A stretch of 64,000 bases of DNA from Winogradskyella sediminis (GCF_003387355.1 NZ_QUNH01000003.1:62001-126000), one strand, 5' to 3'; shown: positions 35,806 to 46,086, numbered from the stretch's first letter. Numbers and translations: made by a program. Notes: generated by a model not told the origin, from the sequence alone.

Positions 35806-37297
35806 TTTCTCACAACCTATAAGGCAATCTGTTAAAGGGATTATTGTCATTTTTGCGTTTAACTTAGTCACGTTTATTAAGAAGTTTTTTGTGCTTTTTA
35901 TTGCATTTGGGGTTTCCATTCTTAGAAGTAAATCTATTGGAAACGTAACACCTATTATGATGCTTTTAGGATTTTTAGCGATACTAATCATTATCCTTGT
36001 TTACGCGATATTAAAGTACCTTAATTTTAAATTTCATATCAGTAATGACGATTTCCATTTAGCGACAGGGATTGTAAATAAAGACAATACCATCATTCCT
36101 AAATCGAAAATTCAGAATGTGTACATTAAACAAAATTTTCTACAACAAATTATTAATGTCGTTTCTGTAAAAATTGAAACTGCAGGAGATAAAAAATCTG
36201 AAATAGAAATTAGTGCTTTAGATAAACCAACAGCATTATTGTTAAAGAAAAAACTTTTCAGAAAAGCGCAAATTGAACTAAGCAATGACGAAGAGATCGC
36301 ACTAACTGAAGAACCCGAAGTGTTTTTTAAAGTGACGCCAAAACGATTGCTATTAGAAGGCTTGTCTCAAAACCATTTTAAGAGTTTTTTACTAATTATT
36401 ACGTTTGCTTTCGGACTGTATACTGAATTTAAAGATGTCTTAAAAGAATTAGAGTTAGAACAACATGTTGAAGGTTTTACAGAATTAGATGAAGCCACAA
36501 TTTTTAATTTAATAATTACCAATGTTATTATTGTTATAGGTGTGGTATTAATTTCATTTTTGTTCTCAGTAGTGAAAACCTTTATAATTAATTTTAATCT
36601 CGAGGTTGTAGAACATCAAAAAACAGTAGAAATTAATAAGGGGCTTTTTAACAAAGTATCTTTGAGTTTAACGCCAAGTCGCATTCAAAATTTAGTTATA
36701 ACGACGAATCGGGTTAAACAATTTTTTGGTTTACATACTTTATCGGTTAAACAAGCCATGGTGAATGTAAAGCAGCAAAAAAACTTCAAAATTGTTGCTT
36801 TAGAAAAAGATCAGCTGTCCTATCTAGTGAATAAGCTTTTATCTAATTACGAAGATAACGAAGGTGAAAAAGCTAAACCAAAACCTTACTATATGCGAAT
36901 TTCAGCTCTTGAAATGTTAGTTTTTGGTGCGATTTTAAACAGTGTGTCCTTAGCCTTTTTTGGTATAAAGATGTTATGGATAAATGTGATGTTTTTGCCA
37001 TTAGCCATTTTGTATGTATATGTTGCCTATAAAAAAGCGTATTATATTATTTCAGAGAATTTTGTTTCAATTGGAAGCGGTGTAATCGATACCACAACAA
37101 ATGTTTTAGAAATTCATAAAATCCAAAGCGTTAAATTAAAACAGACCGTTTTTCAAAGACCACGAGATATTGCTTCAATCGTCATTTCAACCGCTTCAAA
37201 ATCTGTAACTATTCCTTATATATCCAAAACAGAGGCCTTATCTATTTATAATTTCTTGTTATATAAGGTAGAATCTCAAGACCGAGATTGGATGTAA
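35792..37297 (+). CDS. Bacterial PH-domain membrane protein (YdbT-like)
   Basis: A 501-residue protein with several membrane helices alternating with three bPH2 domains; the repeated signature is visible in STGIV-like segments (LATGIVNKDNTIIPKSKIQN, VEINKGLFNKVSLSLTPSRI, SIGSGVIDTTTNVLEIHKIQ). This triple arrangement matches YdbT. Function of the YdbS/YdbT pair is poorly known; envelope stress or lipid handling is plausible given the amidase and MCE neighbours. Confidence 0.85.
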   Translation: MEITDFSQPIRQSVKGIIVIFAFNLVTFIKKFFVLFIAFGVSILRSKSIGNVTPIMMLLGFLAILIIILVYAILKYLNFKFHISNDDFHLATGIVNKDNTIIPKSKIQNVYIKQNFLQQIINVVSVKIETAGDKKSEIEISALDKPTALLLKKKLFRKAQIELSNDEEIALTEEPEVFFKVTPKRLLLEGLSQNHFKSFLLIITFAFGLYTEFKDVLKELELEQHVEGFTELDEATIFNLIITNVIIVIGVVLISFLFSVVKTFIINFNLEVVEHQKTVEINKGLFNKVSLSLTPSRIQNLVITTNRVKQFFGLHTLSVKQAMVNVKQQKNFKIVALEKDQLSYLVNKLLSNYEDNEGEKAKPKPYYMRISALEMLVFGAILNSVSLAFFGIKMLWINVMFLPLAILYVYVAYKKAYYIISENFVSIGSGVIDTTTNVLEIHKIQSVKLKQTVFQRPRDIASIVISTASKSVTIPYISKTEALSIYNFLLYKVESQDRDWM

Positions 37298-37332
37298 ATC
37301 CTTATTTTCGCATAAAGAAAAAACAATTAGAT

Positions 37333-37818
37333 ATGTTAGTCGATTTTAATACGTTGCCAGAAGAATCTAGAGTTTGGATTTATCAAGCTAATCGTTCATT
37401 TTCAGAAGAAGAAATAGAACAACTAAAAGGACAACTCGATACTTTTATTGAAGCCTGGACAGCTCACGGAAAAGATCTTAAAGCCGGATATGAAATTGTT
37501 TATAAGCGATTTATTGTCATTGCTATGGACCAAAATCTAAATGCTGCTACAGGTTGCTCTATAGATGCGTCGGTTAATTTTATTCAACAATTAGAGCAAC
37601 AGTACAATGTGGATTTAATGGATAAGATGAATGTGTCTTACAAACAAGGAGAATATATAGCGTATAAACCGTTGGTAGATTTTAAAAAAATGGCACAGCA
37701 AAAAGCTGTATCTAAAAATACGATTGTATTTAATAATTTGGTTACAAACATTGCGGAATTCAATGAGAATTGGGAAGTTCCTGCAAGTGAGAGTTGGCAT
37801 AGTCGATTTATTAAATAA
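37333..37818 (+). CDS. Conserved Bacteroidota protein of unknown function
   Basis: About 161 residues, starting at ATG 37333 (MLVDFNTLPEESRVWIYQAN). The open frame extends to 37288 inside the preceding gene but the extra residues look spurious. Related proteins are often named ABC transporter ATPase in databases, yet no Walker A, signature or Walker B motif is present, so that name is unsupported. Recognisable features are a conserved start SRVWIYQANR and a central SIDASVNFIQQLEQ segment. Cytosolic, no membrane helix. Confidence 0.7.
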   Translation: MLVDFNTLPEESRVWIYQANRSFSEEEIEQLKGQLDTFIEAWTAHGKDLKAGYEIVYKRFIVIAMDQNLNAATGCSIDASVNFIQQLEQQYNVDLMDKMNVSYKQGEYIAYKPLVDFKKMAQQKAVSKNTIVFNNLVTNIAEFNENWEVPASESWHSRFIK

Positions 37819-37893
37819 TACGTATTTAAAAATTTTTATATATCAGATAGATTAGTCAAATTTACGTTCTACTAAAACGACAAATTTTTTATT

Positions 37894-39117
37894 GTGGCTA
37901 CAGACATTTTCTTATTAAATATTTCAGGACAAGATAGACCAGGTTTAACTTCTAGTTTAACAAGTGTTTTGGCAGCATACGATGCTAAAGTTTTGGACAT
38001 CGGACAAGCTAATATCCACGATACGCTTTCACTTGGTATTATGTTTGAAATTAAACAAGGTAAAAAGTCTTCAGCTGTACTTAAAGATTTATTGTTTAAA
38101 GCTTATGAACTTGGTATTAAAGCCAAATTTAAACCTATTTCACTAGAAGATTATGAAAAGTGGGTAAATCAGCAAGGTAAAGATCGTTATATCGTAACTA
38201 TTTTGGGGGAAAAATTGGCAGCAGAACAAATTTCTGAAGTTACTAAAATCATTTCAGATAAGAGTTTAAATATAGATTCTATAAAACGATTAACCGGTCG
38301 TGTATCTCTAGTAAAGAAAGAAGAATATCCCAGAGCTTCTATCCAAATGTCTATTAGAGGTGAAATCGGAGATAAGACTGATTTTACACAGAAATTTATG
38401 GAAATTTCAAGAGAATTGGATGCCGATATTGCTTTTCAAGAGGATAATATTTTTAGACGAAATAGACGATTGGTTTGCTTTGATATGGATTCAACTTTAA
38501 TTCAAACTGAAGTTATTGATGAACTTGCGGAATTAGCAGGAGTAGGTGAGCAAGTAAAAGCGATCACAGAATCTGCCATGCAAGGCGAAATAGATTTTAA
38601 CGAAAGCTTTAAACAACGTATGCAGCTTTTAAAAGGACTTAGTGAAACCGTCTTACAAGAGGTTGCAGAGCGTTTGCCGATTACAAAAGGCGCAAAACGT
38701 TTAATAGATACTTTACATTATTACGGCTTTAAAACGGCCATACTTTCTGGAGGGTTTACGTATTTTGGACATTATCTTCAGAAAAAATTAGATATCGACT
38801 ATGTATTTGCAAATCAGCTTGAAATTAAAGATGGTGCATTAACAGGTGGCTATCTTGGTGATATTGTAGATGGTAATAAAAAGGCTGAATATTTACAATT
38901 ACTAGCAGACGAAATGGGTATTGATATCAGTCAAACCATTGCCGTAGGAGATGGTGCTAACGATTTGCAAATGCTTAACCTCGCAGGTTTGGGTATTGCG
39001 TTCCATGCCAAACCTAAGGTAAAAGATAATGCCCAAAGTTCTATTTCTAGTATAGGGTTAGATGGTGTGCTCTATTTGTTAGGTTATCACGATCGTCAAA
39101 TTGATTTGTTATCTTAA
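37894..39117 (+). CDS. serB: Phosphoserine phosphatase SerB with N-terminal ACT domains
   Basis: Last step of serine biosynthesis (phosphoserine to serine) in the cytosol. The 407 residues hold two ACT domains (ISGQDRPGLTSSLTSVLAAY and a second from about residue 98), then a HAD phosphatase with nucleophile D197 and D199 in CFDMDSTLIQTEVIDE, and AVGDGANDLQMLNLAG. The ACT domains suggest feedback by serine or another amino acid. Start codon is GTG at 37894, the only one matching the ACT start. Confidence 0.92.
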   Translation: MATDIFLLNISGQDRPGLTSSLTSVLAAYDAKVLDIGQANIHDTLSLGIMFEIKQGKKSSAVLKDLLFKAYELGIKAKFKPISLEDYEKWVNQQGKDRYIVTILGEKLAAEQISEVTKIISDKSLNIDSIKRLTGRVSLVKKEEYPRASIQMSIRGEIGDKTDFTQKFMEISRELDADIAFQEDNIFRRNRRLVCFDMDSTLIQTEVIDELAELAGVGEQVKAITESAMQGEIDFNESFKQRMQLLKGLSETVLQEVAERLPITKGAKRLIDTLHYYGFKTAILSGGFTYFGHYLQKKLDIDYVFANQLEIKDGALTGGYLGDIVDGNKKAEYLQLLADEMGIDISQTIAVGDGANDLQMLNLAGLGIAFHAKPKVKDNAQSSISSIGLDGVLYLLGYHDRQIDLLS

Positions 39118-39252
39118 ACCAACACCTATATTGTCCATAATACAGGTTATAAAAGTATCTTAAAGTCTTTTTACTTCCTTTTAAATATGCTAATTTGGCA
39201 CAATATTCGTTATGTTTTTTGTGTTCAACCTATAAACAATAAAAGATTGCTA

Positions 39253-42210
39253 ATGCGTTACCTCGCCCTTATTCTTATATGTACTTGTTTTCAATTTAAT
39301 TTTGGGCAAGATCATTTTAATAATCCTCTTCAATCTAAAGATCCTATTCAACAACAGAAATGGGTTGATAGTTTGTATACGTCTATGACTATTGAAGAAA
39401 AGATAGGGCAACTTTTTATGGTTCAAGTGTTTTCTGATAAAGGAAAAGCACACGAAGCCGAAATCGCAAAATTGATAAAAAATCAGCATATTGGTGGCTT
39501 AATTTATTCCAAAGGAGGCCCAATGCGCCAAGCAAAATTAAATAACGAATTACAAGCTGCATCAAAAATTCCATTGTTAGTTGGTATGGATGCTGAATGG
39601 GGTTTAAGTATGCGATTAGACTCTACTTATGCTTTTCCTTGGAATATGACATTAGGTGCTATAACAGATAATGGATTAGTAGAACAGGCAGGACGGCAAA
39701 TAGGTGAACACTGCAAGCGTTTGGGTGTGCATTTTAATTTTGCACCTGCTGTAGATATAAATACAAATCCAGAAAATCCTATTATTGGTAATCGTTCTTT
39801 TGGAGAAGACAGAGACAATGTCACTGAAAAAGGATTAGCGTTTATGAGAGGCATGCAAAGTGCAGGTACTTTAGCTAATGCAAAACATTTTCCAGGTCAT
39901 GGTGATACCGAAGAGGATTCACACTTAAAATTACCAACTATTAATTTTAGTGCCAAACGTATCGATTCTATTGAACTATACCCTTACAGAAAACTCATTA
40001 AGCAAGGTCTAGCAAGTGTTATGGTGGCTCATTTAAATGTACCAAGCTTAGAGACTCGACGCGATTTTCCGTCCTCTTTATCCAAGCATATTGTTACCGA
40101 TATTTTAAAAGATAGCTTAGGCTTTAAAGGTTTAATTTTTACAGATGCTCTTACCATGAAAGGTGCCGCTGATTATGTTGAAAAAGGCGTTGATGGAACC
40201 AGAACAAAGAGTTTGATACAAGGAGGTGAAATTGATTTAATGGCATTTTTAGCGGGTAATGATGTGATGCTGATGTCTCAAGACCCAGAAAAAGGGATTG
40301 CTAAATTTGTAGAAGCCTATAATAATGGTACAATTACAGAAGAGCGTCTTGCACATTCGGTAAAAAAAATACTAATGGCTAAATACAAGGTGGGTTTACA
40401 GAACTATTCACCAGTCGGTATGTACAATCTAGTTGAAGATCTTAATAGAATTAAGGATGATGCCTTGTATGAAGAGCTTATGGAAAATGCCATAACAGTG
40501 GTAAAAAACTCCAATCAACTATTACCCCTCAGAGATTTAGAAACTAAGAAGATTGCTTATGTAGCATTAGGTGATGATAATGGTTCTCCATTTTTAGACG
40601 AATTAAAAAAGTACGCTAAGATACATGAGATAAAAGCTGATAAACTTGATGGTATCATATCAAAGCTTCAAAATTACAATACGGTTGTTGTGGGATACCA
40701 TAAATCTAATGCCAACCCATGGAAAGGATTTAAATTTTCCCAAAAAGAGATGGCTTGGTTATATGAAATAGCAAGAACGAACACTATTGTATTAGATGTT
40801 TTTGCAAGACCATATGCTTTAAACGATTTACTTACGGTTGAAAATATCGAAAGTATTGTAATGAGTTATCAAAATAGTAAAATTGCTCAAGAAAAATCTG
40901 CACAATTGATTTTTGGAGCCATTTCGGCTAAGGGGAAATTACCAGTGAGTGCTGGTCAATTTTTTCCTGTAGGTACAGGTGAAGATTACAATTCTTTGAT
41001 GCGTTTAAGTTACGGTCTCCCAGAACGTGTTGGTATGGATTCTCAACGGTTAAGCCGTATAGACTCTCTAGCAAACCGCGCAGTTAGTGAGAAAATGACT
41101 CCGGGAATTCAATTGATCGTAGCGCGTAGAGGTAAAGTTATTTATAATAAGAATTTTGGTTACCAGACCTATGAGAAAAAGAATAAGATTGGTTTCGATG
41201 ATATTTATGATGTAGCTTCATTAACAAAAATACTTGCTACACTACCAGTATTGATGGAATTAGAAGAACAAGGCTCAATCTCATTAGATGATAAATTAGG
41301 GGATTTAATTCCTGAATATAAGAATACGAACAAGCGAAATGTGACCCTAAAAAAGATGTTGTCGCACTATGCACAACTCAAACCATGGATTCCATTTTAT
41401 TATCCCACTCTAGATACGGTAACTAACAAACCAGACCCAAAATATTATAGAAAATCACGCACAGAAGGCTTTACGGTAGAGGTTACCAATACCCTTTTTA
41501 TGCGAGATGATTATCAAGATTCCATTCAAAAAGTCATTCGAGATAGTGATTTATTATCGCGATTAAGATACCGTTACAGCGATTTACCGTATTATATTCT
41601 TAAAGGTTACCTTGAAGATTTTTACGCAAAACCCTTAAGTGAAATTGCAGAAGATCGATTTTATAAATCCTTAGGGGCTAATTATACAACGTACAATCCA
41701 CGCGAAAAATTTAGCTTAAAGAACATTGTGCCAACAGAAATAGACAATTACTATCGCTACAAAAAAGTACATGGTTATGTGCATGATATGGGTGCGGCTA
41801 TGCAAGGAGGAATAGGAGGACATGCAGGCGTATTTAGCAATGCTAACGATGTTGCCAAAATAATGCAGATGTACTTACAAAAAGGATTTTACGGTGGCAA
41901 ACGCTACCTTAAAAGTGAAACCGTAGATAAATTTAATTATTGCTACTATTGTGGTGATAATAATAGGAGAGGTATTGGTTTCGATAAACCTCAGTTAGGA
42001 GATGAAGGGCCTACTTGTGGCTGTTTATCCATGACGAGTTTTGGACATTCAGGGTTTACAGGTACATACGCTTGGGCAGATCCAGAAGAAGATATTGTAT
42101 ATGTGTTTTTAGCTAATAGAACATATCCAGAAGCCGGAAAAAATCTATTGTTAAGAGAAAATATTAGAACTGATATTCAAGCTTTAATTTACGAAGCGAT
42201 TATCGATTAA
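39253..42210 (+). CDS. Secreted fusion of GH3 beta-N-acetylhexosaminidase and beta-lactamase-family serine hydrolase
   Basis: About 985 residues. Signal peptide from ATG 39253 (MRYLALILICTCFQFNFGQ); the frame continues to ATG 39187 but the extension is not signal-like. Residues about 35-360 are a NagZ-like GH3 domain with KHFPGHGDTEEDSH, a GH3 C-terminal domain follows, then a serine-hydrolase domain with the SxxK nucleophile in DVASLTKIL, a YSD motif and HSGFTG (KTG-like). GH3 removes GlcNAc from muropeptides; the hydrolase may act on peptide or ester links. The fusion joins two peptidoglycan-turnover activities in one exported protein. Substrates are inferred. Confidence 0.88.
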   Translation: MRYLALILICTCFQFNFGQDHFNNPLQSKDPIQQQKWVDSLYTSMTIEEKIGQLFMVQVFSDKGKAHEAEIAKLIKNQHIGGLIYSKGGPMRQAKLNNELQAASKIPLLVGMDAEWGLSMRLDSTYAFPWNMTLGAITDNGLVEQAGRQIGEHCKRLGVHFNFAPAVDINTNPENPIIGNRSFGEDRDNVTEKGLAFMRGMQSAGTLANAKHFPGHGDTEEDSHLKLPTINFSAKRIDSIELYPYRKLIKQGLASVMVAHLNVPSLETRRDFPSSLSKHIVTDILKDSLGFKGLIFTDALTMKGAADYVEKGVDGTRTKSLIQGGEIDLMAFLAGNDVMLMSQDPEKGIAKFVEAYNNGTITEERLAHSVKKILMAKYKVGLQNYSPVGMYNLVEDLNRIKDDALYEELMENAITVVKNSNQLLPLRDLETKKIAYVALGDDNGSPFLDELKKYAKIHEIKADKLDGIISKLQNYNTVVVGYHKSNANPWKGFKFSQKEMAWLYEIARTNTIVLDVFARPYALNDLLTVENIESIVMSYQNSKIAQEKSAQLIFGAISAKGKLPVSAGQFFPVGTGEDYNSLMRLSYGLPERVGMDSQRLSRIDSLANRAVSEKMTPGIQLIVARRGKVIYNKNFGYQTYEKKNKIGFDDIYDVASLTKILATLPVLMELEEQGSISLDDKLGDLIPEYKNTNKRNVTLKKMLSHYAQLKPWIPFYYPTLDTVTNKPDPKYYRKSRTEGFTVEVTNTLFMRDDYQDSIQKVIRDSDLLSRLRYRYSDLPYYILKGYLEDFYAKPLSEIAEDRFYKSLGANYTTYNPREKFSLKNIVPTEIDNYYRYKKVHGYVHDMGAAMQGGIGGHAGVFSNANDVAKIMQMYLQKGFYGGKRYLKSETVDKFNYCYYCGDNNRRGIGFDKPQLGDEGPTCGCLSMTSFGHSGFTGTYAWADPEEDIVYVFLANRTYPEAGKNLLLRENIRTDIQALIYEAIID

Positions 42211-42363
42211 TGATTAGACTACAAATGTGAAAACAATTGTAAGTTTTTAAATTTATTAAGACTATTAATTAAAATAGTATGTTTAGTTGTGTACCGTGGT
42301 GCTTTATGAGGCAGAATTCCTGTTTCACCTAGGACGATTAAACGTCATTTATATATTATAAAC

Positions 42364-43500
42364 ATGAAAATAGGAATAGTTTGTTACCCAACGTTTGGAG
42401 GGAGTGGAGTTGTAGCTACAGAATTAGGTTTAGAGCTTTCAAAACGTGGTCACGAGATTCATTTTATAACCTACAGTCAGCCTGTACGATTAGAATTGTT
42501 GAGTAATAATGTTCATTTTCATGAAGTTCATGTCCCAGAATATCCATTATTTCTTTACCAACCCTACGAACTCGCCTTATCAAGTAAATTGGTAGATATG
42601 GTAAAGTTGCACGGCATAGAATTACTACATGTGCATTACGCCATTCCTCATGCTTATGCAGCGTACATGGCGCAACAAATGCTAAAAGATGAAGGGATTT
42701 TTGTACCTATTGTAACGACTTTACATGGTACCGATATTACTTTAGTAGGTAGTCATCCGTTTTACAAACCAGCAGTAACCTTCAGTATTAATAAATCGAA
42801 TGCTGTAACATCCGTATCTGAAAGTTTAAAGAAAGATACCATGCGTTTATTTAACATTAAGCGAGATATACATGTAGTTCCAAATTTTATCGATTTAGAA
42901 AAGCATACGCATAGTTTCACAGACTGTCAACGTGAAATGATGGCAGAGGATAGCGAACGTATTATTACTCATATAAGTAATTTCAGAGAGGTTAAGCGTA
43001 TTCCAGATGTTATCAAAGTGTTTTATAATATTCAAAAAACCTTACCTGCAAAATTAATGATGGTAGGCGAGGGTCCGGAAAAAGAAGCAGCAGAACGTTT
43101 GGTTGAAGAATTAGGGATTACAGAACGTGTTATTTTCTTTGGTAATAGTAATGAAATAGACCGTATTTTATGTTTTAGTGATTTGTTCTTATTACCATCT
43201 CAAACTGAAAGTTTTGGTCTTGCCGCACTTGAAGCTATGGCTAGTGGAGTACCTGTAATTTCAACAAATACAGGAGGCTTATCGGAAGTTAATGATGATG
43301 GTTTTTCTGGTTACTTAAGCGATGTTAACGCTATCAATGATATGTCTAATAATGCCTTAAAGATATTAAAAGATTTAGAGACATTAAATAAGTTTAAAGC
43401 GAATGCAAAAGCGCAATCTCAGAAATTTGACTTGCACAATATCGTTCCAATGTACGAAACCATTTATGAGGAAACTCTAAAAGCGTTTTTGGTTCATTAA
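42364..43500 (+). CDS. bshA: N-acetyl-alpha-D-glucosaminyl L-malate synthase BshA
   Basis: First enzyme of bacillithiol synthesis: couples UDP-GlcNAc to L-malate. The 378 residues begin MKIGIVCYPTFGGSGVVATE, the BshA-specific N-terminus, and include the malate-binding TLHGTDITLVG segment and the GT4 signature PSQTESFGLAALEAMASGVP. Bacillithiol occurs in Firmicutes and several Bacteroidota. bshB and bshC are not in this window. Preceded by a 153-base gap with no clear promoter. Confidence 0.93.
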   Translation: MKIGIVCYPTFGGSGVVATELGLELSKRGHEIHFITYSQPVRLELLSNNVHFHEVHVPEYPLFLYQPYELALSSKLVDMVKLHGIELLHVHYAIPHAYAAYMAQQMLKDEGIFVPIVTTLHGTDITLVGSHPFYKPAVTFSINKSNAVTSVSESLKKDTMRLFNIKRDIHVVPNFIDLEKHTHSFTDCQREMMAEDSERIITHISNFREVKRIPDVIKVFYNIQKTLPAKLMMVGEGPEKEAAERLVEELGITERVIFFGNSNEIDRILCFSDLFLLPSQTESFGLAALEAMASGVPVISTNTGGLSEVNDDGFSGYLSDVNAINDMSNNALKILKDLETLNKFKANAKAQSQKFDLHNIVPMYETIYEETLKAFLVH

Positions 43501-43546
43501 AAAAGCTAAAGACGTAAATAGCGTTAAAAGCCAGGTTTTATTTCAA

Positions 43547-44068
43547 TTACCACATTTCACTTACTTCTTGTTTTATAAAAGCAAGTGCAGCATTACTTGG
43601 TGCAGGTTTGTCCATGAGTTCTGTTAGCACTACTTCACGAAGTTTATCAGCAGTATCCGTTTGCTCTTGTTGTGTGGCTTTTCTAATCATTTGAATCGTT
43701 GCATTTTTTGCGGCTTGCGTTATAGACCAACATTGATCACTTACGTAAATTTGTTGGGTTAAATTATGTTCAAATTCTTGTTCAATAGTTGCAATCAATA
43801 GGCTTTCATAATCTTCTTTATTAGCAGACGTCGGGTTAACTCTGGTGAGTAGTTTATTAGGAGCAATACGCTCTAAAAACAATGTCATACGTTCATAGGC
43901 TTGCAAACGCAAAGGGTAGGTTTCCTTTTGTAAATCTTTTTGCAATAAAAAATGTCTTCTATTGGTTTCATTTTCTATATGTTGCTTAAAGAAATAGTAA
44001 GCAATCGCACCAACAATTAATGCCGGAGCAATATTAAAAAGCAATTCTATAAGAGTATCAATATCCAT
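43547..44068 (-). CDS. Membrane-anchored conserved protein, unknown function
   Basis: A 173-residue protein with one N-terminal membrane helix (LLFNIAPALIVGAIAYYFF) and a helical, charged cytosolic or periplasmic domain (NRRHFLLQKDLQKETYPLRL, QAYERMTLFLERIAPNKLL). The YPLRLQAYERM segment is one I associate with a family common in Flavobacteriaceae with no known role. Convergent with bshA, and transcribed divergently from the AsmA-like gene. Confidence 0.65.
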   Translation of the reverse strand: MDIDTLIELLFNIAPALIVGAIAYYFFKQHIENETNRRHFLLQKDLQKETYPLRLQAYERMTLFLERIAPNKLLTRVNPTSANKEDYESLLIATIEQEFEHNLTQQIYVSDQCWSITQAAKNATIQMIRKATQQEQTDTADKLREVVLTELMDKPAPSNAALAFIKQEVSEMW

Positions 44069-44197
44069 TAAATAGATTTTATTGGGTTAAAATTATTTTG
44101 TTATTCATTAAGAGGCTACTGTGCCTTTGTGTAAATTCAATTTGGAATCTGTAAAGTTAATTTATTTTAAAGATTCTGAAAATTTATCCTTAAGACT

Positions 44198-45769
44198 ATG
44201 AACTTAAAACCGAAAAAAATTGGAATTATTGCAGCAATACTCATCGTTATAATTATAATATTAACGCTAGTTGTAAATAAAATCGTTGAAAATAAAATAG
44301 CTGCTGCAATTCATAACCTACCAGAAACTTTTACACTGGAATATTCAACAATGAGCGTTCATATATGGTCAGGTAATTTAGAACTGTCCTCTCTTAATAT
44401 GAAAATCACAGGAGAAACCACTAACAAAATAATTTTAGATGCGCAACTTGCGTCTGTTGTAGTAGAGGATATAAGTTATTGGGATTATTTAGTTAATAAT
44501 GAAATCACTGTCGATAACCTCGCACTAGAAAGTGTGATTGCAAAATATCTTCATAACCCAGTTGTAAAAAATAAGGATTATGAAAAAGGTTTTTTAAGTG
44601 GTATAAAGCAAGTTGTAAATATTGGTAGTTTAGAAATCAATGATGCAGATGTATTAATTTCTGATTATGATACTAATAACGTTATTTTAAATACACCACA
44701 TCTAGATTTTAAATTGGTAGAACTCAATATAAATCCCAACGCAAATACATCTAAAGAGAAATTTGATTTTAAAGATTTTACTTTAGAAATGACTCATTTA
44801 AAATGGGCGACTAACGCTTATGAAAATATGTTTGTAGAGTCTTTAAGTATTCATAAAACAAATGCCACTTTAAAAGGGTTTGAGTATAAGACAAAATATT
44901 CAAAATCAAAGTATTCTTCTATTCTAACAAAGGAAAGAGATCATTTTAATGTTACTATTAAAACGATGAAAATTTTTGATATGGATTTTGGATTAAATAA
45001 GGAAGAACAATTTTATTTTAAATCGAAATCTATAAAATTAAATACTCCAAATGCTGAGATTTATAGAGATAAATTAGTGGCTGACGATACAAGTTATAAA
45101 CTACTTTACGGAACGTCATTACGACAATTAGATTTTGATTTGGGAATAGATAAAATTCAGATTGAGAACGGCAGTATATCATATTTAGAAAAAGTTAAGG
45201 CTGTTGAAAACGCAGGACGATTGGATTTTACGAACTTAAACGCAACCATTTCTAAATTAGGAAATAATTATGGTAATGCAGATACCACTATAAAGGTAAC
45301 TTCAACATTTATGGAGAATTCGCCATTAGTAGTTGATTGGAATTTTAAAGTCGCTGATACAACCGATCAGTTTGTATTTAAAGCAGATTTAGGAGTGTTA
45401 AATGCGAGACAGATGAACCAATTTACCCAACCCAATCTTTATGTGGATCTTAAAGGTGAATTAAAGCAAACGTATTTTACAATTAGCGGTAACCCTAATC
45501 GTGGACGTATAGATTTAAAAGTAAAATATGATGATTTTGAAATAGCAGTGCTAAAGAAGAATGGTAAAGAGAAAAATAAATTTATCTCTACCATTGTTAA
45601 CCTTTTTGTTTCTAAAGATAGTGATGATGAAAGGCGAAATTATAGATACGGTCAATCTGAAAACGTAGAGCGCGATGTCACTAAATCCGTTTTTAATTTT
45701 GTGTGGCTAAATATTAAAGCAGCTTTACTTTCGGCTATGGCTGGTGATGGTGAAAAGGATGATGAATGA
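44198..45769 (+). CDS. AsmA/DUF748-like envelope protein
   Basis: A 523-residue protein with an N-terminal membrane helix (IGIIAAILIVIIIILTLVV) and a long beta-rich periplasmic part in which alternating hydrophobic strands run to residue 450, as in AsmA-like/DUF748 proteins (SMSVHIWSGNLELSSLNMK, and DVLISDYDTNNVILNTPHLD). Such proteins are thought to bridge the periplasm for lipid transport. The extreme C-terminus is acidic (GDGEKDDE). No catalytic motif. Family assignment from fold-like pattern, not from a strong signature. Confidence 0.65.
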   Translation: MNLKPKKIGIIAAILIVIIIILTLVVNKIVENKIAAAIHNLPETFTLEYSTMSVHIWSGNLELSSLNMKITGETTNKIILDAQLASVVVEDISYWDYLVNNEITVDNLALESVIAKYLHNPVVKNKDYEKGFLSGIKQVVNIGSLEINDADVLISDYDTNNVILNTPHLDFKLVELNINPNANTSKEKFDFKDFTLEMTHLKWATNAYENMFVESLSIHKTNATLKGFEYKTKYSKSKYSSILTKERDHFNVTIKTMKIFDMDFGLNKEEQFYFKSKSIKLNTPNAEIYRDKLVADDTSYKLLYGTSLRQLDFDLGIDKIQIENGSISYLEKVKAVENAGRLDFTNLNATISKLGNNYGNADTTIKVTSTFMENSPLVVDWNFKVADTTDQFVFKADLGVLNARQMNQFTQPNLYVDLKGELKQTYFTISGNPNRGRIDLKVKYDDFEIAVLKKNGKEKNKFISTIVNLFVSKDSDDERRNYRYGQSENVERDVTKSVFNFVWLNIKAALLSAMAGDGEKDDE

Positions 45770-46086
45770 TGCTTTAATTGTGCTGCAATTTTAATTTATA
45801 TAATGGTGTATCAATGCAAATTTTTAGTATTCACGAAAATGATATTTACGAGCTGTCCAATTTCAGCTGTTGGCTATAATGCTCCTTTTTTTGGCATTTC
45901 AGACTTGAGGAATGAAATAGAATAAGGTGAGTAGCATCAGTTAATATATCTTTAAAAAATTAATTTCTACTAAGATATTGAAATGTAATCAACTACGATT
46001 TTTGATAGTTTGTTTATAATTTATGGCGTTTCCATGAGGTAAACTATAAGAGTATCCGTAATTTTACTCCTTCAAAAAATTTTAAC
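45770..46086 (+). other. 317-base intergenic region, no gene seen
   Basis: AT-rich, with no open frame of credible coding character on either strand. It contains a short hairpin-like segment at about 45850-45880 (AGCTG ... CAGCT) and a TAGTTTG at about 46006-46012 that is one base short of the promoter consensus. It separates the AsmA-like gene from the helicase gene and probably contains the helicase promoter. Confidence 0.5.

Noticed and set aside
39187..39252. Upstream extension of the GH3/serine hydrolase
   Set aside because: The 22 residues before MRYLALILIC are not signal-like, and the signal peptide starts at 39253.
43501..43546. Terminator between bshA and the convergent membrane-protein gene
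   Set aside because: Only a four-base stem (GCTA/TAGC) can be formed and there is no T-run.
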